From the NCBI GenBank assembly GCA_041395525.1, contig JAWLAH010000007.1, forward strand, positions 1 to 64,000: 64,000 nt of DNA. The letters run 5' to 3'. Shown piece after piece: positions 25,738-33,126 of this stretch (the first letter of the stretch is position 1; every line of letters starts with the position of its first letter). The notes below the pieces were generated by a model that worked only from the letters and a program-made list of their open reading frames with translations, searched no databases and was not told the DNA's origin. Both the position numbers and the translations under genes were made by a program. This DNA is from CADEED01 sp020442965 (lineage in GTDB: Bacteria; Pseudomonadota; Gammaproteobacteria; Steroidobacterales; Steroidobacteraceae).

Positions 25738-26196
25738 ATGAGGCATTATGAGATCGTGTTTCTGGTCCATCCGGATCAGAGCGAACAAGTCCCTGCGATG
25801 ATCGAGCGCTACAAGGGCATCCTCGGTGCGACGGGCGGGTCGGTGCATCGACTCGAGGACTGGGGTCGGCGCCAACTCGCCTTTCCGATCGCCAAGGTGC
25901 ATAAGGCGCACTACGTTCTGATGAACATCGAGTGCGATCAGAACACGCTCGCCGAACTGACCGGCGCGTTCCGCTTCTCCGATGCGGTGATCCGAAACCT
26001 GGTGGTTTCGATGGACGAGGCCGTCACCGAGCCTTCGCCGATGGCCAAGGCTGGCGAGGACGAGGGTGATTCGCGACGCCGCGATGATGATGACGACGAC
26101 GATCGTGGTCTGCGCGACGACGACGACGGTGATCGTCGTCCACGGCGCCGGGCGCGTGCGCCAGCCGACGCCGACGATGTCGGCCTTGACGACTAA
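25738..26196 (+). CDS. rpsF: 30S ribosomal protein S6
   Basis: Small-subunit protein that pairs with S18 in the platform. The ATG at 25738 follows a strong AAGGAG site; the longer in-frame reading from 25597 is not needed. MRHYEIVFLVHPDQSEQ to the strand ending VVSMDEAV is the whole S6 fold (about 105 residues). The remaining 45 or so residues are an extreme Asp/Arg tail (runs of seven and four Asp separated by Arg), longer than the acidic tails of typical S6. It is first in rpsF-rpsR-rplI. Confidence 0.96.
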   Translation: MRHYEIVFLVHPDQSEQVPAMIERYKGILGATGGSVHRLEDWGRRQLAFPIAKVHKAHYVLMNIECDQNTLAELTGAFRFSDAVIRNLVVSMDEAVTEPSPMAKAGEDEGDSRRRDDDDDDDRGLRDDDDGDRRPRRRARAPADADDVGLDD

Positions 26197-26217
26197 AGAA
26201 ATCGGAGCACCAGACAG

Positions 26218-26451
26218 ATGAACATGAACCGTACATTTTCGCGCCGCCGCCGCTTTTGCCGATTCACGGCCGACGATGTCAAACAGATCGACTACAAGGA
26301 TCTCGGCACCCTGAAGCAGTACATCACGGAGACCGGCAAGATCGTGCCGAGCCGCATCACCGGCACCAAGGCGTTCTATCAGCGCCAGCTCTCAACGGCG
26401 ATCAAGCGAGCACGCTTTCTCGCCTTGCTGCCGTACACTGATCAGCATTGA
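26218..26451 (+). CDS. rpsR: 30S ribosomal protein S18
   Basis: Binding partner of S6. The 77 residues carry the S18 signature KQIDYKDLGTLKQYI and PSRITGTKAFYQRQL, ending ARFLALLPYTDQH. Two possible ATG starts lie 6 bp apart (26218 and 26224). It is 21 bp downstream of rpsF and 13 bp upstream of rplI. Confidence 0.97.
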   Translation: MNMNRTFSRRRRFCRFTADDVKQIDYKDLGTLKQYITETGKIVPSRITGTKAFYQRQLSTAIKRARFLALLPYTDQH

Positions 26452-26464
26452 CAGGTAGTTAGTC

Positions 26465-26929
26465 ATGGATGTAATTCTTCTCACGAAGGTGGCCAACCTG
26501 GGCAAGATCGGCGATCGCGTCGACGTCAAATCAGGCTACGGCCGCAACTACCTGTTGCCCACCGGCAAGGCGACGCTCGCGACGCCCGATAACATCAGAA
26601 AGTTCGAGGCCCGCCGCGCCGAACTCGAGAAGTTGGCGCACGCCGAACTGCAAGACGCCGAGAGCCGGGCCGAGCGGCTCAAGGACTTCAAGCTTGAGCT
26701 CACGGCGAAGGCGGGTAACGAGGGTAAATTGTTCGGCTCGATCGGTACCGCAGATATCGCAGAGGCGGCGACCAAGGCAGGTCAGCAGATCGCGCGTGCC
26801 GAGCTGCGTCTTCCCAATGGGCCGCTCAGAATGGTTGGCGAGCATACCGTCACGGTTCACTTGCACAGCGATTTGAATGTCGATTTGCTGGTCGTGATCA
26901 CGTCGGAAGATCAGCCCGCGAGCGAGTAG
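26465..26929 (+). CDS. rplI: 50S ribosomal protein L9
   Basis: Large-subunit protein bound near the L1 stalk. The N-terminal domain has VILLTKVANLGKIGDRVDVKSGYGRNYLLPTGKA, the L9 signature. A long connecting helix and C-terminal RNA-binding domain (GKLFGSIGTADIAEA) follow. The 154 residues are normal. It ends the ribosomal unit and is followed after 97 bp by dnaB. In that gap CACCG/CGGTG can form a hairpin, without a T-run. Confidence 0.97.
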   Translation: MDVILLTKVANLGKIGDRVDVKSGYGRNYLLPTGKATLATPDNIRKFEARRAELEKLAHAELQDAESRAERLKDFKLELTAKAGNEGKLFGSIGTADIAEAATKAGQQIARAELRLPNGPLRMVGEHTVTVHLHSDLNVDLLVVITSEDQPASE

Positions 26930-27026
26930 GCTGGACGATTCGCGCGCGCCACCGGAATTTTTCGGTGAGCGCACGCTGAATCGGCATCACAAGCGCGCCG
27001 CCGGCGCGTAGTATTTGCGGTCAGCC

Positions 27027-28424
27027 ATGACCAGCAACCCAAGATTCAAACGCAATCCGGTCGTCAACCTCGAGGGCCGCGTGCCACCGCACTCGGTCGA
27101 GGCGGAGCAGGCCGTGCTGGGCGGCGTAATGCTCGATCGCAGCGCGTGGGACAACGTCGGCGATGTCATCCGAGCCGAGGATTTCTATCGCCCGGATCAT
27201 CAGCTCATTTTTAGGGCGATCGCGACGCTTGCGCAAGACGCCAAGCCTTGTGACGTCGTCACTGTATCGCAGCATCTCGAGCGGCAGGGCGAGCTCGATG
27301 CGGCCGGCGGTCTGGCGTACATCGGCACATTGACACGCGACACACCGAGCGCCGCCAACGCGCGCGCCTACGCCGACATCGTCAAAGAGCGCGCGCTGCT
27401 ACGGGAACTCATCTCGAGCGGCAACAACATCGCGAGTTCGGTGTTCTCTAACGAAGGCGAAACGGCGCGCGAGTTGGTGGAGCGCGCCGAGCAGAGCATT
27501 TTCAGGATTGCCGAAGGCAGCGCACGTGGCAAGGGCTATGTGCTGGCGCGCGACGAGTTGCCGAAGCTCATCGACCAGATCGACGAGTGGCAGCGCAATC
27601 CGGCGGGGCTCCGCGGCCTTGGCACCGGATTCATGGATTTTGATCGGATCACGGGCGGCCTGCGTCCCGGCGATCTCGTGATTGTCGCCGGGCGACCGTC
27701 GATGGGCAAGACCACGTTCGCGATGAATATCGCCGAGAATGCGGCGCTCGATATGCAGCATCGCGCGTCGGTCGCGGCATTCAGTATGGAGATGCCGTCC
27801 GATCAGTTGCTGATGCGTATGCTCGCATCCATCGGGCAGGTGCCGCTCGCGGCGATCCGCAGCGGCAAGTTGAACGACGAACACTGGAATCGCCTGGTCG
27901 GCGCGTCGGGCCAATTGCGTGACGCCAAGATGTTCATCGATGAGACGCCCGCACTCACTCCCACGGAGTTGCGCGCGCGGGCACGGCGCATCAAACGCGA
28001 GCATGGTCTCGACCTCGTGGTCGTTGATTACTTGCAGCTCATGCAGGTACCTGGGACGAACGAAAATCGCGCGACTGAGATCGCCGAAATCTCGCGCGGC
28101 CTCAAGGCGTTGGCCAAAGAGCTTGCTGTGCCGGTGATAGCGCTGTCGCAACTCAATCGTGGCGTTGAACAACGCGAGAACAAGCGGCCGGTGATGTCGG
28201 ATCTGCGTGAGTCCGGTGGTATCGAGCAGGACGCGGATATCATTCTGATGCTCTACCGCGACGAGGTGTACAACCCGCAGTCGCCTAACAAGGGCGTGGC
28301 CGAGATCATCATCACCAAACACCGCAACGGCGAAACCGGAACTTTCCAGCTCACCTTCAAGGGCGAGCTCACCAAATTCATGAGCTACCAGGATCCTGCG
28401 TACGTCGAGGGCGTTCTGCGTTGA
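27027..28424 (+). CDS. dnaB: replicative DNA helicase DnaB
   Basis: Hexameric 5'-3' helicase that unwinds DNA at the replication fork. The N-terminal domain starts PPHSVEAEQAVLGGVML. The RecA-like ATPase has Walker A GRPSMGKTT (about residues 222-230) and Walker B VVVDYLQLM. The late motif reads LSQLNRGVEQRENKRPVMSDLRESGGIEQDAD. I prefer ATG 27027 to the in-frame TTG at 27015 because it gives the usual short lead. Its last 47 bp overlap the end of the convergent MFS gene. Confidence 0.96.
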   Translation: MTSNPRFKRNPVVNLEGRVPPHSVEAEQAVLGGVMLDRSAWDNVGDVIRAEDFYRPDHQLIFRAIATLAQDAKPCDVVTVSQHLERQGELDAAGGLAYIGTLTRDTPSAANARAYADIVKERALLRELISSGNNIASSVFSNEGETARELVERAEQSIFRIAEGSARGKGYVLARDELPKLIDQIDEWQRNPAGLRGLGTGFMDFDRITGGLRPGDLVIVAGRPSMGKTTFAMNIAENAALDMQHRASVAAFSMEMPSDQLLMRMLASIGQVPLAAIRSGKLNDEHWNRLVGASGQLRDAKMFIDETPALTPTELRARARRIKREHGLDLVVVDYLQLMQVPGTNENRATEIAEISRGLKALAKELAVPVIALSQLNRGVEQRENKRPVMSDLRESGGIEQDADIILMLYRDEVYNPQSPNKGVAEIIITKHRNGETGTFQLTFKGELTKFMSYQDPAYVEGVLR

Positions 28425-29691
28425 GCTGACTCAGTCGAATCCAGTCGCGCGCGAGGCGTCGCGCGCACCAGAAGAACAGAGCGGCGGAGATTACATACGC
28501 CGCTGCCGAGACGATCGCATAGCGCAATGATTCGTCGCCATAGTCGAGGCGCAACGAGTCCGATAGTTTTCCCAGCAGCAGCGACCCCAGACCCAGACCG
28601 ATCAGGTTATTGATGAACAGAAATGCCGCCGAGGCAGTCGCGCGCATTTGCGGCACCACTAACTGCTGGATCGCCGCGAGCACTGGCCCCAGCCAGGCGA
28701 GCCGCAGCGCTTCTGGAATGCAGAACAGGGCGATCGCGACGGCGAACGAGCGTGACAGTGCGCCACCCACCATGAATGGCACGCCGGCGAGCAGTGTGAT
28801 CGCAGGTACGAGTGCGTAGGCCGCGCGGCTGCGCCGGCCGTAGTGATCTGCCAGCCACGCGCCTATCCAGATGCCGGTGATCCCGCTTACGAGTACCACT
28901 ATGCCGTACATCCAGGACACGTCGATCAGCGACAGGCCAAAGCTCCGGACGAACAGCGACGGCATCCAGAACGCAAGCCCATAACCCATCATCGACGAGG
29001 TTGCGGCGCCGAATGCGAGGCCCCAGAAGCTCGGCTTGCGTGCGAGAATACCTAGCGCAACTCGCATCGGCGGCGGCTTGTTAGTGGTAGAGCCACCGGG
29101 GTCGAGTGCACCGCGCACGGGCTCCCTGACAGTCGCCAGAAAGAGGGGTGCGACGAGGACACCTGCGACGCCGACCACGACGAATGCCCAACGCCAGTTC
29201 ACCTGGCTCGCGATGATGCCGCCGATCATCAGCCCGAGTGCGCTGCCGAGCGGAATGCCGAAGGAGTACACGCCCAGTGCCCGCGCCCGCTGATGCGATG
29301 GAAAGTAGTCGGCAATCAGCGAGTAGGCCGGTGCGACGCCGCCCGCTTCGCCGACGCCGACCCCCAATCGGGCGAAAAACAGTTGGCTGAAACTCTGTAC
29401 CACGCCACAAGCCGCGGTGAATCCACTCCAGACTGCCAGCGCGGCCGTCATGATCCAGACACGGTTGAAGCGGTCCGCCAGCCACGCGATCGGAATGCCG
29501 AGACCGGTGTAGAACAGTGCGAATGCGGTGCCACCGAGGAGCCCGAGTTGGGTATCCGACAGGCCGAGCTCGGCTTTGATCGGGGGTGCCAGGATGCCGA
29601 TGATGACTCGGTCGATGAAATTGAACGTGTAGACCAGCAGCAGGATGCCGAGTACGTAGTAAGCGTAGCTGCGCTGCGTGCTACGCGTCAC
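28378..29691 (-). CDS. MFS transporter (spinster-like)
   Basis: Inner-membrane proton-coupled transporter with 12 predicted membrane segments in 437 residues. The N-terminal YVLGILLLVYTFNFIDRVIIGILAPPIKAEL and the loop WLADRFNRVWIM are typical of the MFS group found with catabolic genes in sphingomonads and gammaproteobacteria. I start it at GTG 29691, which overlaps the stop of the upstream hydrolase by 4 bases (GTGA); a longer reading to 29811 would lie inside the hydrolase. It is last in a five-gene operon and its 3' end overlaps the end of dnaB. Confidence 0.88.
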   Translation of the reverse strand: MTRSTQRSYAYYVLGILLLVYTFNFIDRVIIGILAPPIKAELGLSDTQLGLLGGTAFALFYTGLGIPIAWLADRFNRVWIMTAALAVWSGFTAACGVVQSFSQLFFARLGVGVGEAGGVAPAYSLIADYFPSHQRARALGVYSFGIPLGSALGLMIGGIIASQVNWRWAFVVVGVAGVLVAPLFLATVREPVRGALDPGGSTTNKPPPMRVALGILARKPSFWGLAFGAATSSMMGYGLAFWMPSLFVRSFGLSLIDVSWMYGIVVLVSGITGIWIGAWLADHYGRRSRAAYALVPAITLLAGVPFMVGGALSRSFAVAIALFCIPEALRLAWLGPVLAAIQQLVVPQMRATASAAFLFINNLIGLGLGSLLLGKLSDSLRLDYGDESLRYAIVSAAAYVISAALFFWCARRLARDWIRLSQLNAERPRRTQDPGSS

Positions 29692-30548
29692 GACGTGGCG
29701 ATCGATGCGACGAAGCGGTCGATCGCCCGGAGTGCGACAGGCTCGTCCAGCAAGGGTGCGTGACCGCGCTCGGGCACTTCGACTACCTGCAGGCGTGGCA
29801 GTTGCCTGCACATGCCTTCGACCGTAATCCGACTCAGGATGTCAGAGTGCACACCACGCAGCAGCAATGTGGGGATGCCTGCCAATGCACCAAAGACTTG
29901 CCACAGGTCAATTGCGCCGCCCGCGCCCTCGCGAAATGCCTGACCGATTGCCGGGTCGTAGTCGAACTCGATCTGTCCGTCATCGCGCTCGCGACAGAGT
30001 GCAAGCGTGACGTCACGCCAGCGCGCATCGCTGAGATTCGGCAGGGCAAACTCGTTGTTGCGCCTGACGACGTCGATTGCAGCAGACCAGTCGAAGAACG
30101 GGCCGGTCGAACCGACATAGCCGGCGATACGCGCGATTCCTGCGGGATCAATTTCGGGGCCGATATCATTCAAAACTACGCCGCGCAAAGTCCCGATACC
30201 CGCATTCGCGAGTAGCGCAGCGACGAGACCGCCCAAGGACGTGCCGATCAATATCAGGTGTCGCGCAGCCACCAGCTCGATCAGGCGCATGACGTCGTTT
30301 GCGTAGGTGCGCGGGTGGTAGTTGAGGTAGTTCTGGTCCCAGCTCGAATGCCCTCGACCGCGCAGGTCGGGTGTTAGTACCCGGAAGCGATCGGCCAGAT
30401 GTCGCGCCAGTGGCACATAGTCGCGCGAATTACGCGTCAACCCCGGCAGGCAGATCACGACGCACTCGGCGTCGGCAGCGCCGTAGTCGGCAAACGCAAG
30501 CTCGAGCCCATCGGCACTCTCGTACGTGGCAATCTGCGAAACGCTCAT
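29688..30548 (-). CDS. alpha/beta hydrolase
   Basis: Serine hydrolase of the alpha/beta fold. Motifs are LPGLTRNSRDYVPLARHLADRFRVLTPDLRGRGHS, the nucleophile elbow GTSLGG, and the catalytic His in ERGHAPLLDEP. The ATG at 30548 overlaps the upstream esterase stop (ATGA), so the start is secure; the protein is 286 residues and has no signal peptide, so it is cytoplasmic. Lying between a secreted depolymerase-like esterase and a transporter, it may split imported ester oligomers. The substrate is unknown. Confidence 0.88.
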   Translation of the reverse strand: MSVSQIATYESADGLELAFADYGAADAECVVICLPGLTRNSRDYVPLARHLADRFRVLTPDLRGRGHSSWDQNYLNYHPRTYANDVMRLIELVAARHLILIGTSLGGLVAALLANAGIGTLRGVVLNDIGPEIDPAGIARIAGYVGSTGPFFDWSAAIDVVRRNNEFALPNLSDARWRDVTLALCRERDDGQIEFDYDPAIGQAFREGAGGAIDLWQVFGALAGIPTLLLRGVHSDILSRITVEGMCRQLPRLQVVEVPERGHAPLLDEPVALRAIDRFVASIATS

Positions 30549-31558
30549 GAGCGCTTGCCCTGCGGCGGACGCGCGAGTGTATCGACCATGCGCAGGATGG
30601 CCTGCATCTGCACGGACTCGCGGTTTGCATAGTCGGAGCCACTGTAACCCCACCAGTCCCAGCAACCGAGCGGGTTGAGCGGCGCGGTGGACGAGCGCGC
30701 CTGCGGATAGAGCACGATGATGTCGTTAGTTTCGGCCCAGCGGTTGTAGCCAGCACCGGCGACGAATTGCGCGCCGATCTTCTCGGCCGATTGCTGACAA
30801 CCGTGCAGGACCACATGGATGCGGCACCCAGCGCGTTTGCGACACGATGTCGGGATGTATACATAGCCCGTGTCGTGAAGGCCGCCGCCAAAAGGCCCTT
30901 GTGCGAAGGTCAGTGGCGCCGCGGTGGACTCGGCCGCTGGCCGCAGCGCGCCATACATCTGAGAGAGAATCTTTCCAGCCGCATCGAAATCGCAGGCGTT
31001 GAGATAGGGGGCCACAAACTGGTTGCAGGGGGCGCCCTGGTCGATCGTCGGCAGCCCATGCGCGGCGGGAATATTCTGGACCAGTGTGATGGATTCAGCC
31101 GGTATCCAGGTTGCGTAGAAGTCACGGGCCGCCGTGACCACCGGGGTGCCTACTTTGTCGTCGGCTGCGCCGTGGAACAGCCACAGGCGCGCCTTCGTCA
31201 GGTTTTCCAAGGGATCGATCTTCTCGTCAGTAGCGGCGGTACGGGTGGCGTCGCGTAACGCTTCGAGATCGAGTTCTGCGCCGGACACGCAAGGCCCCAA
31301 CGCACGCTTCAACGAACCGCGTGCGCAGTCGTAGGGCCCGGCGGCGAGGATGCCAGCGCCGACGAAGCGTTTGCTGTGAGCCACCAGCAGTTGGCCAGCC
31401 ATGTAGCCACCCGCCGAGACCCCGGATGTCGAGAGTTGATCGGCGGCAGCGGCAAGCCGTGGCAGCGGAGGAGCCTCCGGCTGCTCGTTCGCGGAACATG
31501 CGCCAAGCGCACTGCCGGCGAGCAGCATTACACAGACCGCACTACGCGTTAGCCGCAT
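30545..31558 (-). CDS. poly(3-hydroxybutyrate) depolymerase-like esterase, lipoprotein
   Basis: Exported esterase of the PHB depolymerase type 2 family. A lipoprotein signal ends LAGSALGAC, with the lipobox Cys near residue 20, so it is probably anchored to the outer membrane. The nucleophile Ser lies in STSGVSAGGYMAGQ, close to the N-terminus as in this family. A catalytic His is likely in VVLHGCQQSAEKIG or AAHGLPT, and GCWDWWGYSG is a conserved Trp-rich end motif. It overlaps the acyl-CoA ligase gene upstream by 17 bp and the hydrolase downstream by 4 bp. Confidence 0.85.
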   Translation of the reverse strand: MRLTRSAVCVMLLAGSALGACSANEQPEAPPLPRLAAAADQLSTSGVSAGGYMAGQLLVAHSKRFVGAGILAAGPYDCARGSLKRALGPCVSGAELDLEALRDATRTAATDEKIDPLENLTKARLWLFHGAADDKVGTPVVTAARDFYATWIPAESITLVQNIPAAHGLPTIDQGAPCNQFVAPYLNACDFDAAGKILSQMYGALRPAAESTAAPLTFAQGPFGGGLHDTGYVYIPTSCRKRAGCRIHVVLHGCQQSAEKIGAQFVAGAGYNRWAETNDIIVLYPQARSSTAPLNPLGCWDWWGYSGSDYANRESVQMQAILRMVDTLARPPQGKRS

Positions 31559-33099
31559 ATTGCCGCCTCAGCTCGCGCTTCAGCACTTTGCCATTCGGGT
31601 TGCGCGGCAGCTGGTCGAGCATCTTGACGTCGCTGATGCGCTGTTGGCGCCCGACGCGGCTGTTTGTCCATTCGATCAACGCTGTTAGATCGAGTGTCGC
31701 GCCCGGTCGGGCGACGACTAGCGCCAGCGGCGTTTCCCCCCACTTGTCACTTGCGATGCCGATCACCGCCACCTCCGCGACGTCCTGGTGCTGCAGCATG
31801 ACGGACTCGATATCGGCCGGGTAGATGTTCTGGCCACCCGAGAGGATCATGTCCTTTTTGCGATCGACGATATAGAGGAAGCCATCGGAGTCGACTCGAC
31901 CGATGTCACCGGTACGCAGCCAGCGTTCGCCGTTGCCGCGCTCCCAGGTAGCCTCACGGGTCGCCTCCGGTCGGTTGTGGTAGCCGGTCATGACGAGCGG
32001 TCCGGCGCCGACGATCTCACCGGGCTCACCCGGCGCGACTTCGCCAATCGTTAGCATCAATGATCGCGAGCCGCTGCCCGGGCCGCGGCCGGCCGACGGA
32101 CTCGATTTTGGCATCCATATCCTCGGGCGCGAGTGTCGTGACCAGACCTTCCGTCAGTCCATACAGCTCGATCACCTCGCAGCCGAGCCGATCACGGACC
32201 GCTCGCTTCAGCGCCGGTGCGAGCGGCGATCCGCAGCTCATGATTGTCTGCAAACTCGAGTAGTCGGCGGCACAAAAATCCGCTGCCTCGACGATACGCG
32301 CCAACTGTACCGGCACGAACGCCCCGTGCGTCACTCGCAGACGCCGAACGGTGGCGGCGAGCAGTGCCGGACTGAAGCTTGGCATGATGACGAGTGCGCC
32401 CCCGACCAACAGGGTCGCCAACATCGCAACCCAACTGATGTTGGAGAACAGCCCGAGTGAGCAGACAGTAGTGCAGCCGCTGTGATAGCGCAAAGCAATC
32501 GACATATCGTTAGCCCACTGCAGCCGACAGCGATGATCGTGCACGATCCCCTTGGGCTGCCCTGTCGTTCCAGAGCTGTAGATGATATTGCACTCGGTAT
32601 CGGGCGAAACCTGCGCTGCGGGTGCCGCGGCGCTTTGTTGCGACAGCCAGGTTGGCAGGTCGCACCAGTTCTCGCCAGGCGCAGCGACCGCGAGACGATG
32701 CAGGGTCGCTGGCAATTGGCCTGCCTTGATCAGGCGGTCGATGCGTGTGCAATACGCATCCGATGCGGCGATGGCTGCGGCGTTTGAATCGCCGATCATC
32801 GCCGCGACTGCCGCGTCGCTTACCGCCACATTGAGCGGCACCACTGAAATGCCCGCCTTGCCAGCGCCAAATAGCAGCAAGGCCATTTCGATGCTGTTAG
32901 ACATGAGAACGGCCAGCCTTTGGCCGTGCGTGAGCCCCAATTGCGCCAGGCCGTTGGCGACCCGGTTCGTAGCAGCATCAAACTGCGCCCAGTTGAACGA
33001 CCGATCGCCCTCCACGAGCGCGGCCTTCTCGGGTTGCCAGCGCCCATGCTGCGCGATGAGCTGCGGAATCATCGCGACTGCTGCGTCGAACGCACTCAC
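31542..33099 (-). pseudogene. acyl-CoA synthetase (AMP-forming), broken by one frameshift
   Basis: ATP-dependent ligase that activates a carboxylic acid as its CoA thioester. The N-terminal part (33099 down to about 32050) has the AMP-binding motif IIYSSGTTGQPKG and the YGLTEG motif. The C-terminal part (from about 32050 to 31542) has LRTGDIGRVDSDGFLYIVDRKKDMI, SGGQNIYPADIE and the catalytic Lys in NPNGKVLKREL. Reading LAIIDAN, then switching frame, then GEVAPGEPGEI gives a continuous normal protein of about 518 residues, so a single surplus base (or two missing) near 32046 breaks it. No other damage is visible. It lies 27 bp after the TonB receptor in a five-gene operon. Confidence 0.8.
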
Positions 33100-33126
33100 G
33101 TGCGGTTTCCCCTTCCTTTTGCCAGC

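Noticed and set aside
26085..26175. Short GAC/GAT-rich repeats that might be a CRISPR or satellite
   Set aside because: They are codons of the Asp/Arg tail of ribosomal protein S6, without regular spacers.
26940..27010. CACCG/CGGTG hairpin between rplI and dnaB as a terminator
   Set aside because: The stem is 5 bp and no T-run follows, so it does not qualify as an intrinsic terminator.
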